Shown here in pieces: positions 7,498 to 16,100 of a DNA stretch of 38,361 bases. Where the stretch lies: NCBI GenBank assembly GCA_001916965.1, contig MNTL01000069.1:1-38361 (forward strand). The letters are read 5' to 3'. The notes below the pieces were generated by a model. That model made no database searches, was not told the origin of the DNA, and saw only the letters and a program-made list of their open reading frames with translations. A program made the position numbers and the translations under genes. Each line of letters begins with the position of its first letter. The first letter of the stretch is position 1. Source of the stretch: Roseburia sp. CAG:10041_57 (GTDB lineage: Bacteria; Bacillota; Clostridia; Lachnospirales; Lachnospiraceae).

Positions 7498-8568
7498 CTA
7501 TGCCAGGTGGAAAACTCTGCGTAGAACTTCATCTTCTACCAGAATCTGCTTAGCCAGTTCACGATACTGTTCTTCATGAAGATAGGTGTGGCGGAAAGGC
7601 TTGATAGAAGGTGCAAGATCTATTGCCTGTTTATAGTCTTCTACATTCAGATTCAGGGTGCACACATAATCCCAGAAACCAGTCTGGGTAAAGATGGTAT
7701 TGACTCTCTGATAACGATGGTCATGCACACGACTCATCAGGTATGTGGCAATACCGACCTGAATACCATGAAGCTGAGGTGTCTCCAGCATTTTATCCAG
7801 AGCATGTGAGATCAGATGCTCACTGCCACTGGTGGGGGCGCTGCTTCCTGCAATTTCATTTGCGATACCGCTCATGGCAAGGGAGTCCAGTAATTCTTTC
7901 AGGAACAGGCGGTCATGAATCGTCTCAAAAGGTGTACGCACGAAGCTGTTTACTGCCTTTTTCGCAATCATCATGGCAAAATCATTGACCTGTGCAGCGC
8001 CATGCTCTGCTTCAAACTGCCAGTCATAGAGGGATGTGATCTTGGAAACCATATCTCCGATACCAGAGTAGAGGAATTTCTCAGGTGCACTTTTGATTAC
8101 ATCTGTGTCTACAATAATGCCATAAGCCATACGTGCGGGAACAGAGCTGCGCCTTTTATTAATAAGCAGGGAAGCGCTGGCGCTGGAAAAGCCATCACTG
8201 GAAGCAGAAGTCGGCACGCTGATGAAGGGAAGCTTACGCAGAAATCCCATATATTTGGCGGCATCAATGACTTTGCCACCGCCCAGACCAATGACCGCCT
8301 GTGTGGAATTGGGCAGCGCAAAGGCAATGCGGATGATATCATCTATATCGACTGTATCCAGTTCACAATATTCCAGAACTTCAATTCCTGCATTGTGCAG
8401 GGAACAGAGAACCTTCTGACCGAACATGTCAATCAGACCATTTCCAAAATAAATAACGACTTTCTGTAAATTACTTTCCTGCAGATAAGGTCCTATCTTA
8501 CTCAAAGCTCCGTCTTCAACTTTTAATATCGTGGGAATTGCAATGTGACTGCTGTTTATTTTTGCCAT
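7498..8568 (-). CDS. Fe-ADH superfamily protein, sn-glycerol-1-phosphate dehydrogenase-like
   Basis: A 356-residue iron-containing alcohol dehydrogenase-type protein. The nucleotide-binding GLGGGKVIDAAKY and the stretch VPTSASSDGFSSASASL match the glycerol-1-phosphate dehydrogenase/AraM branch rather than glycerol or butanol dehydrogenases. Candidate metal ligands are present: Asp in SGIGDMVSK (about D172), His in GSEHLISH (about H251 and H255) and His in QLHGIQVG (about H267). It would reduce dihydroxyacetone phosphate to sn-glycerol-1-phosphate, or a related substrate. I start at ATG 8568 (MAKINSS), with GAGAGGAG about 11 bases upstream; a TTG at 8589 lies before that site. The promoter on this strand (8616-8644) overlaps a perfect 12-bp-arm dyad, so expression is probably repressor-controlled. 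Confidence 0.8.
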   Translation of the reverse strand: MAKINSSHIAIPTILKVEDGALSKIGPYLQESNLQKVVIYFGNGLIDMFGQKVLCSLHNAGIEVLEYCELDTVDIDDIIRIAFALPNSTQAVIGLGGGKVIDAAKYMGFLRKLPFISVPTSASSDGFSSASASLLINKRRSSVPARMAYGIIVDTDVIKSAPEKFLYSGIGDMVSKITSLYDWQFEAEHGAAQVNDFAMMIAKKAVNSFVRTPFETIHDRLFLKELLDSLAMSGIANEIAGSSAPTSGSEHLISHALDKMLETPQLHGIQVGIATYLMSRVHDHRYQRVNTIFTQTGFWDYVCTLNLNVEDYKQAIDLAPSIKPFRHTYLHEEQYRELAKQILVEDEVLRRVFHLA

Positions 8569-8596
8569 CTTTATAACGACTCCTCTCAATAACCTG

Positions 8597-8628
8597 AAAC
8601 TTTTATAACAAGTCTATTATAAAAGTTT
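8597..8628. promoter_or_regulatory. Dyad operator over the Fe-ADH promoter
   Basis: Perfect 12-bp arms AAACTTTTATAA (8597-8608) and TTATAAAAGTTT (8617-8628) with an 8-base spacer. The right arm contains most of the minus-strand -10. A repressor bound here would block the Fe-ADH promoter. The regulator is not in the window. Confidence 0.6.
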
Positions 8629-8644
8629 GTTAGATTTTTGGCAA
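8616..8644 (-). promoter_or_regulatory. Promoter of the Fe-ADH gene
   Basis: On the minus strand TTGCCA (8644-8639) and TATAAT (8621-8616) are separated by exactly 17 bp, about 50 bases before the ATG at 8568. Confidence 0.7.
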
Positions 8645-8676
8645 CCATTGTTATGCTTTGACAAAATATAAAAGAC

Positions 8677-8705
8677 TTGATTTCTCAGAATATTACGTGT
8701 ACAAT
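8677..8705 (+). promoter_or_regulatory. Promoter of the GH13 amylase gene
   Basis: TTGATT (8677-8682) and TACAAT (8700-8705) are 17 bp apart. Transcription would begin near 8712, just before the 20-bp operator at 8718-8737. Confidence 0.65.
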
Positions 8706-8717
8706 ATCTATAACACG

Positions 8718-8737
8718 TATGGAAAACGTTTTCCATA
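8718..8737. promoter_or_regulatory. LacI/GalR-type operator of the amylase gene
   Basis: TATGGAAAACGTTTTCCATA is a perfect 20-bp palindrome with a central CG, the usual form of LacI/GalR-family sites (MalR-like or CcpA cre-like). It sits just after the predicted transcription start, where a bound repressor would block elongation or open-complex formation. A maltose-type regulator fits the downstream enzyme; no such regulator gene is in the window. Confidence 0.75.
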
Positions 8738-8831
8738 GAAAAATGGGGTAAAAAAATGTTCAAAACTATGCGGGCTGTATTTTTATCTTGCATAGATATG
8801 GACAGAGAGCAAAAGAGAGGTATGGATTAAT

Positions 8832-10601
8832 ATGGAGTTTGCAGCAGTTTTTCACAGATCAACAGATAATTATTGCTATGCGCTGGACGATAATCAGCTC
8901 ATCATTAACCTGAAGACAGGGTATGATGTGAAGATTGTGAATATCATTTATGGAGATCCCTTTGCCAATGGTATCTTAGGTGGAGGCGAGGAATGGACGG
9001 GAGAGAAGGCTGGCATTCCTTTTAAGAAGAAATTAAAGAATCAGATATGGTGGACGACTACCATTATTCCACCTTTTAAGAGATTGAAATATTACTTTGA
9101 ACTGATTACTGATACAGAGAAGTGGTATTATTTCGAGGATGGCTTCGTCAGTGAAGAGCAGATGCAATTAAAAGGCAGAAGCCGTCAGTGCTTTACAATG
9201 CCCTGGCTGAATCCGGCGGATGTGAATAGAACCCCTTACTGGGTCAATGAGACTGTCTGGTATCAGATTTTCCCGGACAGATTCTGCAATGGCAATCCGG
9301 CAAATGATCCCGAAGGCACGAAGCCTTGGAAATGTGAATCAATCAAGGGACACAGAGATAATTATGGTGGAGATCTGGAGGGCATTACACAGAAACTGGA
9401 TTATTTACAGGATCTGGGTGTGACAGGGCTGTATCTGACACCAATTAACGAGTCACCTTCCAATCACAAATATGATACGACAGATTATGAGCGTATAGAT
9501 CCTCATTTTGGCGACGATGGAGTCATGAAAGAGTTGGTTGCACAGGCGCATGGGCGGGGAATTAAGATTATGCTGGATGCGGTGCTCAATCATGCAGGCT
9601 ATTATTTCAAGCCGTGGCAGGATGTATTGGAGAAAGGACCGCAATCACAGTATTATGACTGGTTCATGATTAACCAGTGGCCTCTGGATGATAAATGGCA
9701 GGCAGCGAAGAAAGGGCAGCTGTATACCTTTGCCTTTTTCGATGGAATGCCAAAGCTTAATACCAATAACCCAAAAGTCAGAAAGTACCTGGTGGATGTT
9801 GTGTGCGGCTGGGTGCGTAAATATGACGTAGATGGTATCCGTATTGATGTAGCCAATGAAGTGTCCCATACCTTCTGTAAGGAACTCAGAAGTGCGCTCA
9901 AAGCCATAAAACCTGACATTTATATATTGGGAGAAATATGGCATGATGCAATTAACTGGCTTCGCGGGGATGAATATGATGCAGTTATGAATTATCCTCT
10001 TGCTGGCAGCATGAAGGACTTCTTTATTGATAAAAGCCTGACAGATGAGGACTTTGAGTGCATGATTAACCGTTGCTATACCAATTATATGCAGCAGACA
10101 AATGACGTGCTTTTCAATATGCTGGACTCTCACGATACACAGAGACTTCGCAGTATTGTGTCGGGAATAGATGAATATGATGCGCTGTTGACATTGCTGT
10201 TCACCATGCCGGGCAGCGTGTGCATCTACTATGGAACCGAGATTGCCATGGAAGGTGGATATGACCCTGACTGCAGACGTTGTATGCCATGGAATGAGAT
10301 AGAGCGGGGAGACTATGCATCACAGATATCTTTTATGAAAGAGCTGATTAATCTTAGAAAGACACAGCCTCTTATGAGAGAGCGTAACTTCCACTTCCCG
10401 GCTGAATATGAGAACCCGAGAGTCATTCAGTTCGAGAAGATTGGCTGGAGCGAGAAGCTGGAAGTACTGGTCAATGCCAGCGATACTTCAGTAGAACTTC
10501 TACACCCACAGCAGGGCGAGATACTCTTTTCCCGTAACCTGCACACCACCAAACTTGCCCCCGGCGGCGTCTGCATCCGCTATATTGAGAATGCCAAATA
10601 G
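8832..10601 (+). CDS. GH13 cyclomaltodextrinase/neopullulanase-type glycosidase
   Basis: A 589-residue cytoplasmic alpha-glucan hydrolase without a signal peptide. An N-terminal beta domain (about 1-120, CBM34-like) precedes the TIM barrel. Conserved regions are DAVLNH (249-254), MPKLN (306-310, the region V signature of the neopullulanase/cyclomaltodextrinase subfamily), GIRIDVANE (335-343, nucleophile D339), GEIWH (367-371, acid/base E368) and LDSHDT (431-436, D435). It probably hydrolyses imported maltodextrins or cyclodextrins; transglycosylation is possible. A GAGAGG site lies 11 bases before the ATG. A start-stop ATG GAT TAA at 8822-8830 sits between that site and the start. No transporter is adjacent. 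The promoter and 20-bp operator upstream suggest LacI-family control. Confidence 0.9.
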   Translation: MEFAAVFHRSTDNYCYALDDNQLIINLKTGYDVKIVNIIYGDPFANGILGGGEEWTGEKAGIPFKKKLKNQIWWTTTIIPPFKRLKYYFELITDTEKWYYFEDGFVSEEQMQLKGRSRQCFTMPWLNPADVNRTPYWVNETVWYQIFPDRFCNGNPANDPEGTKPWKCESIKGHRDNYGGDLEGITQKLDYLQDLGVTGLYLTPINESPSNHKYDTTDYERIDPHFGDDGVMKELVAQAHGRGIKIMLDAVLNHAGYYFKPWQDVLEKGPQSQYYDWFMINQWPLDDKWQAAKKGQLYTFAFFDGMPKLNTNNPKVRKYLVDVVCGWVRKYDVDGIRIDVANEVSHTFCKELRSALKAIKPDIYILGEIWHDAINWLRGDEYDAVMNYPLAGSMKDFFIDKSLTDEDFECMINRCYTNYMQQTNDVLFNMLDSHDTQRLRSIVSGIDEYDALLTLLFTMPGSVCIYYGTEIAMEGGYDPDCRRCMPWNEIERGDYASQISFMKELINLRKTQPLMRERNFHFPAEYENPRVIQFEKIGWSEKLEVLVNASDTSVELLHPQQGEILFSRNLHTTKLAPGGVCIRYIENAK

Positions 10602-10608
10602 GCGAGGG

Positions 10609-10650
10609 GCGAAACGCAGGGAAGGAATGGAGAATGGCTGAGCGTTTCGC
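10609..10650. repeat. Inverted pair of GCGAAACGC boxes
   Basis: GCGAAACGC (10609-10617) pairs with GCGTTTCGC (10642-10650), 7 bases after the amylase stop. A third copy lies at 10838-10846. The following GGGATATTTT is a weak tail, so termination here is uncertain. Confidence 0.5.
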
Positions 10651-10759
10651 GGGATATTTTAAGATATCATTTGTTAAAGTCAGTCTATTTTATTTACAAT
10701 TCAGGCAGAATATTTCCGTAATAAGCCACACCCGATATAAAAAATAGAACTTTAAATCT

Positions 10760-10788
10760 TTCACATAGTCTAAAATTTATGTTAAACT
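10760..10788 (+). promoter_or_regulatory. Candidate promoter upstream of the jet operon
   Basis: TTCACA (10760-10765) and TAAACT (10783-10788) are 17 bp apart. Transcription would start at the foot of the next hairpin, which makes its role unclear. Low confidence. Confidence 0.3.
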
Positions 10789-10790
10789 AT

Positions 10791-10828
10791 ACCTGTCTGC
10801 ATTCTAAGACTTGCAGACAGGTATTTTT
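10791..10828 (+). terminator. Terminator-type hairpin in the amylase-jet gap
   Basis: ACCTGTCTGCA and TGCAGACAGGT form a perfect 11-bp stem with a 10-base loop, followed by ATTTTTAA. It could end transcription from the amylase gene, 190 bases upstream, or attenuate the jet operon. Confidence 0.7.
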
Positions 10829-10859
10829 AATAATCCAGCGAAACGCCCGGCACGGGGCT

Positions 10860-10906
10860 GATTGTGAGGATGTTACCTGCTTATGCATGGTAACATCCTC
10901 ACAATC
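10860..10906 (+). promoter_or_regulatory. Long perfect hairpin in the jetA leader
   Basis: 18-bp perfect arms GATTGTGAGGATGTTACC and GGTAACATCCTCACAATC enclose an 11-base loop. The hairpin ends 28 bases before the jetA ribosome site. It has no T-run. It could be an operator dyad, a stability element or part of a repeat. Confidence 0.6.
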
Positions 10907-10944
10907 CCCAGCTCCATTCCCGTTTCCCTGTCCCAGGAGAATAT

Positions 10945-12390
10945 ATGATATTAAAGAAACAGATCCCAGAGGACTTCTATAAGTTGTTCCGCACCAGAAA
11001 TATGGACGCTTATATGATGTTTCTGGCAGCAATATATGAAGAAAACAGTGAATTGTATACAGCACTTGGACTCACCCTTGAGGAAGGACAGGCTATTATC
11101 GCGGAAACCATGAGTCGTGGACAGATAGACTGGCAGGAAGATGAAGAAAGTCAGGAAGAAGAGACACAGAATACAGATATGGAGACAGATGCCGTGTATC
11201 CCGGAACACCTTCTGCAATACTCAGGCGCCTCATCCGCTGGGGATGGCTGCGCAGTGATTATGATGAGAAGCTCAATACCTATATACTTTCTTTTCCAGA
11301 GTATAGTCAGATGTATGTGGAACTCTTCGAGAAATTGCAGAAGGAAGATGAGACAGGAGAAAGAGAGAGCATCCTTGCCATTTACAGTGCATTGTTCACC
11401 TATCATTCTGATAAAGAGAAAAACAGTGAGATTCTAAAGAGCGCCCTGCGGACATCCAAGAATCTGGAACAGCTGCTTTCCAATATGCAGAATGGTATGA
11501 GGACATATTTTGAAGAATTATCCCAGAGCAAGAATTTCATGGAGATTCAGCAGGTGCTGGTAGATGAGATCAATAACAATGACAGTAAGAGATATGCGAT
11601 TCTTACCACAACAGACAGCTTTTACCGATATAAAGAGGCTGTAAAAGAGCTCATCAGCCAGATTTTAAATGATAATGAGAAACGTAAGATACAGATCATA
11701 GAACAGCTGAATGAAGCAGCGCCGGATTCTATGGCGAAGTTCAGACTGGAACAGTCTCTTAATTACTATGAAGAAGCTACGGTAATGGTATACCGCATTG
11801 AACGTGAATTTGACATGATCGAGCGCAAGTATAACAGATTGATTGAGCAAAAGGCAGTATTTGCCAGACGCGCACTTGCCAGAATCCGCTTCATTTTCCA
11901 GGAAGGAGCCCATGACGAAGACAACATCCCCAAGCTGCTGCGTATTATGGATGCCAGTGAGGACAAGGAGCAGATCCTGGATGAGCTGAGCAGCCATATC
12001 AGGCTGTCAGCACCGTATAAAGTATATGATGATGACAGTATGTATACCATCAGAGAAGAGAGCGATTCACAGTTCAATCCATTGACAACAGCAGAACAGG
12101 AGCAGCACAGAGAAGATGAGATTACCGATTTTGTGCCCAAACCTCTTTATACCAAGAGACAGCTCCACGCATTCCGTGACCGGAATATGAAGGATGGTGC
12201 ATTTGTCACAACAAAGGAGACAGTATCCTCTATAGAAGATCTGGAGAAAATGATGTTTTTGTGGCAGGAGATTACAGAGAATCAGGGCGGGGAGGATGTT
12301 GTAAACTTAGGCGGAGAGTTCACCAGCCCGGATGGATATACTTTTTCCGAGCTTATGATCCGAAATATGCATCCTGAGACAGAAGAATGA
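10945..12390 (+). CDS. jetA: JetA/MksF-type condensin subunit (Wadjet-like)
   Basis: A 481-residue cytoplasmic protein whose neighbours (JetB- and JetC-like genes downstream) and sequence fit the kleisin-type subunit of Wadjet/MksBEF condensins, of the JetA family formerly called DUF5716. The N-terminus (PEDFYKLFRTRNMDAYMMFLAAIYEEN) looks like a winged-helix start. An acidic stretch (about 65-80) is followed by the predicted helical part, including coiled-coil-like segments at about 230-310. A kleisin would bridge the JetC heads and bind JetB. The ATG follows AGGAGA by 5 bases. It opens the operon; the leader carries a terminator-type hairpin and a long hairpin. Assignment comes from context plus remembered family features, so subtype is open. 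Confidence 0.75.
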   Translation: MILKKQIPEDFYKLFRTRNMDAYMMFLAAIYEENSELYTALGLTLEEGQAIIAETMSRGQIDWQEDEESQEEETQNTDMETDAVYPGTPSAILRRLIRWGWLRSDYDEKLNTYILSFPEYSQMYVELFEKLQKEDETGERESILAIYSALFTYHSDKEKNSEILKSALRTSKNLEQLLSNMQNGMRTYFEELSQSKNFMEIQQVLVDEINNNDSKRYAILTTTDSFYRYKEAVKELISQILNDNEKRKIQIIEQLNEAAPDSMAKFRLEQSLNYYEEATVMVYRIEREFDMIERKYNRLIEQKAVFARRALARIRFIFQEGAHDEDNIPKLLRIMDASEDKEQILDELSSHIRLSAPYKVYDDDSMYTIREESDSQFNPLTTAEQEQHREDEITDFVPKPLYTKRQLHAFRDRNMKDGAFVTTKETVSSIEDLEKMMFLWQEITENQGGEDVVNLGGEFTSPDGYTFSELMIRNMHPETEE

Positions 12391-12393
12391 GCA

Positions 12394-12415
12394 GATAACA
12401 GGTAAACCTGTTATC
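12394..12415 (+). other. Hairpin between jetA and jetB
   Basis: GATAACAGG and CCTGTTATC pair around TAAA, three bases after jetA, without a T-run. It may tune message decay within the operon. The jetA-jetB gap is 100 bases and holds no other gene. Confidence 0.55.
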
Positions 12416-12490
12416 CCAAATAGCATCAAGGATGCAGTTTTGCACATGGGTTCTGAATAGTTATTAATTTAGAAAGGCTTGAAATAACAG

Positions 12491-13096
12491 ATGTTAAAAT
12501 ATATGGAAGAATTGTCTCCCGGTGAGGCATCAAATATCAAAAAAACAATACAGGATCTGTTTAAACAGACGTGTATATTGCAGGTAAAATGTGATCCTGT
12601 AACCCTGGTACAGAGGGATAATCCCAGATATAGAACCTGTGCCAATCACAGAGAATTTATAGCGGCGTATCTTTCCCTGCTGGATCTGGAGCTGATTCAT
12701 GATCCACAGGAACAGCTTTTCAGAATTCAGGGCGAGGGTCTGCCAACAGAGCGTATGAATCTGATGACGACACGTATTATGCTGCTTTTAAAGATCATAT
12801 ACAGAGACAGGATTATGGGGGATGGTCTGCGTGCTACAGTGACAAGTCTTCGGGAGATCAGAGAGTACGGAGCCAGTACGAAGCTGATCATCCGTAAGCT
12901 TACCAGTCAGGAGTGGCAGGATGCACTGACGCTGTTAAAAGTACATCAGATTATCGAATTACCCGGTGCAGTAGGCAATGTAGAAGATGATACGCCAATC
13001 TATATATACAGTACGGTCAATATCTTCTGTTCTTCGGTTACGATTGAAGAACTTGTGAAGAAGTATCGTGACAGGACAGAAGCAGCGATAGAATAG
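12491..13096 (+). CDS. jetB: JetB/MksE-type condensin subunit (DUF4194-like)
   Basis: A 201-residue protein that fits the DUF4194/JetB (MksE) family of winged-helix KITE-type subunits. Features are the helical N-terminus, the central RIMLLLKIIYRDR stretch and the TSQEWQDALTLLKVHQIIELPG segment, which reads like a winged-helix recognition and wing region. KITE subunits bind the kleisin and DNA. An AAAGG site (12473-12477) lies 13 bases before the ATG, a long spacing that predicts modest translation. It lies between jetA and jetC in the usual order for these operons. Confidence 0.75.
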   Translation: MLKYMEELSPGEASNIKKTIQDLFKQTCILQVKCDPVTLVQRDNPRYRTCANHREFIAAYLSLLDLELIHDPQEQLFRIQGEGLPTERMNLMTTRIMLLLKIIYRDRIMGDGLRATVTSLREIREYGASTKLIIRKLTSQEWQDALTLLKVHQIIELPGAVGNVEDDTPIYIYSTVNIFCSSVTIEELVKKYRDRTEAAIE

Positions 13097-13146
13097 GATT
13101 ACTGTACAATAGCGTATTATATAGAAAGGTTCGGTTAGTAGAATAA

Positions 13147-16100
13147 GTGAAACAGTCTAAGAAAATATTTACCAGAATGTGCCTGAATAACTGGGGCGGC
13201 ATTTCTCATAAGATACTGGAATTTAATGAATATGTAAATCTGTTCAGTGGCAAGAGTGGTTCAGGTAAATCCACAGTAATGGATGCCATACAGGTTCTTT
13301 TATATGGAAGCTTCTCTCCTAGTTTCCTCAATAAGGCGGCAGATGATGCCAAGAACAGGAGAAGCGTGCTCAGTTACCTGCGAGGGGAGCAGAAGGATGG
13401 TACAGCCAATCGTGAGAATGCTGACTTTTGTTCCAACATTGTACTGGAGATAGAGGATACAGGTACGCATAATTACACCTGTGTAGGTGTGGCTTTTGAA
13501 GTAAAACACAATGACAGTGAGATCAGGAAGTATGTCTTTTTCAGCCATTCAGGGCAGATACCGGAGTCTGAATATATCAACTCCAAAGGATATGTATACA
13601 CCAATCAGGAGATTAAGAAGCTGCTGGAGGTAAGGGCGCAGTCAGATTCTAACAAGGGCAGGGATGTGAACCGTACGTATACTTCCAGAGAGGCATATAT
13701 GGCTGCGCTGTATGATGTGATTCTTGGTTATATTGACGGAACCCGTTTTCAGATTATGGAGAAAAGTGCCATTGCGTTAAAGATGACTAATGGTACAGGT
13801 CAGTTTATCAGAGATTACATGTTCCCTAAGAGTGAGAGCAATGTCATAGAGAAGATCAGTGACCAGCTGGGTTCTTATAGAGATATTCAGGATAAGATCA
13901 AGGATATGCGCCATAGAATCGAGCTTCTGCAGGAGGTGCGTGAAGCCGGCAGCCGCATGCTTGAAGTCAGTACAGGGATTGCCAAAGCCAATGCAATGAT
14001 ACGTTGTATTGATGTGGTAGAACTACAGGATAAGATCATGTCAGAAGAACAACAGATTGCACAGCACAAGGATGAACTGGACAGACTTGCTCTGGAAATG
14101 GAGAAGGACAGAGCCATTTTAAAAGACATTGACGAAGAACTGATTCAGGTAAAAGCGGATCTTCAGGCGAGCGATCTGGGCGCAAAGAAAAATCAGCTGG
14201 AAGCACAGAACCAGTTGGCTAAAATGCTCACAGAGAAGAGTATGCAGTGGCGTAAAATGCTGGAAGGACTGCGAAAGTGGGAAGAGGATGAGGCAATTAC
14301 AGACTATGTCAGCAACCCTATGCTGCAACGTATTCATGCCTTTTGCAGCGGCAGCATCACAGAACAGCAGTGTAACGACCTGAGACGTAATATCCAGAAT
14401 ACCTTAGTGGATATCGAGGAAACGCTGGAAGAATACAAGGAGCAGAAACGCGAATCTGATAAGGAATTGAAGGAACTGCGGACTCTGGTAGATGACATGA
14501 AGAATGACAGGAAGCCGTATTCTGCTATATTAAAGGAAGCAAGAGGCGCATTGGAGCGCAGACTCAGCGACCTTTATGGACGTACCATTAAGGTCTATAT
14601 CTTTGCAGATATGTTCGATGTCAGGGACAAGGAATGGAAGAACGCTATTGAGGGAAGAATGGGCAGACTCAAGCTTTCTCTTGTGACAGAACCCAGGTAT
14701 GCCCATGATGCAGCAGTTGCTTTTCGTGAGATGAAGAAATATGAAGAGGTTGACCTGATTAATACGGCTGCAATCGAAAAGAGTCAGCCACAGGCAGAAC
14801 AAGGCTCCCTCTATGAAGCAGTGGAGACAGGATATCCGTATATTGATGCATGCCTCAAGCGTTATCTGGGCAGAATTATCAAATGTCATACGACGGAGGA
14901 ACTGGAACAGGTAAAAGACGGTGTTACACCGGATTGCTATTCCTACAGTAATTATATCTTCCGCCATCTGCGTAAGCGTGATTATGATAAGTACGCATGT
15001 ATCGGAAGTAAAGTCTCCAAGGCAAGACTGGAGGAATATCAGGCAGAGCTCATGCGTCTTGAAAGTGAGAATGCACAGCAGATGCAGGCGATCAACAGGC
15101 TGAGTCAGGCTTCAGCTTTTGAAAGACTGACAGAGGAAGATTCTTATATTATATCTCTCTCCACTTCCGGTAAGGAGCTGGATAAAGTCATGGGTAAGAT
15201 CAATGCTCTGAAAAAGGATATAGAAGTATTGGAGCAGGGAAAATATAAGGAATTGCAGGAGCGCAGCAGCAGACTGGAAGAGAAGAAGGAACAGAAACAG
15301 ACTGAAATTGACCAGAATCAGGGCGTAATCAACAGTATTGAACGCAGGAAAGGTCATTTAGAGGGCGAAATCGAGAATAATAAAAAAGCACTGGATGAAA
15401 GTCTGATGGGCTATATTCCTAATGCGGAACTGGAAGCAGAAGTGGAGAAGCTTTTAAAGACACGTTCAGGTCAAGCTATCAAGAGTCAGAAGAACAGAGA
15501 AATCACAGAGCTTGAAGAGAAGGAGCAGCAGGAGCTGGAGAACAGACAGGCTGCAAGAAACCGCTTTAACAGAGAATATCCTTCTGTAGGCTTCAGTGGC
15601 GCAGAGAAGAGCAATGATGCATATGTGAATCTGTTGAATGAGTATGAGACAGATTATGAACCGGAGTATGAAAGCGAATTTGAGAAGCAGTGCAGTATTA
15701 TCTATAAGAGCCTTCGGGAAAATGTCATTGCGACCATACATGGTGACATCAATGCTGCTAAACGCCATACGCATGAGATCAACCGTCTGCTTCGTAAAAC
15801 CAATTTTGCAGACAGCACCTATCAGATCAAAATAGAACCTGCAAAAAATGAGAATGGGCAGTTCTATGAGATGCTGACAGCACCGGAGCTTGACAGCAAG
15901 AATGTGGGAAGTGGTGTCATAGATGGACAGATCAGTCTTGGTGAGGATGAATTTTACCAGAAATACGAGAATAAGATCAAGCTTCTGACAGATAAATTCA
16001 TGCCGATCAAGGATGAAGATGGCTCCCATAGAGAGCAGCGTCTGAAAGAAATGGAGCAGTATGCAGATTATCGTAATTATCTGTCCTTTAGTATGTATGA

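Larger units (their letters stand above)
10617..10930. repeat. Region bounded by imperfect inverted repeats, upstream of the jet operon
   Basis: CAGGGAAGGAATGGAG (10617-10632) is the inverse of 10912-10930, apart from a 3-base ACG insertion. Within lie a candidate promoter, a terminator-type hairpin (10791-10828), a third GCGAAACGC box and a long hairpin (10860-10906). It may be a small mobile-type element or a structured leader. No coding sequence is supported in 10602-10944. Confidence 0.45.

Noticed and set aside
7915..8469. 184-codon plus-strand frame opposite the Fe-ADH gene
   Set aside because: The minus-strand Fe-ADH has motifs, promoter and ribosome site; the plus frame has none.
10787..11065. 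92-codon minus-strand frame over the jetA leader
   Set aside because: It runs through the perfect hairpins and the jetA start, with no ribosome site or recognisable sequence.
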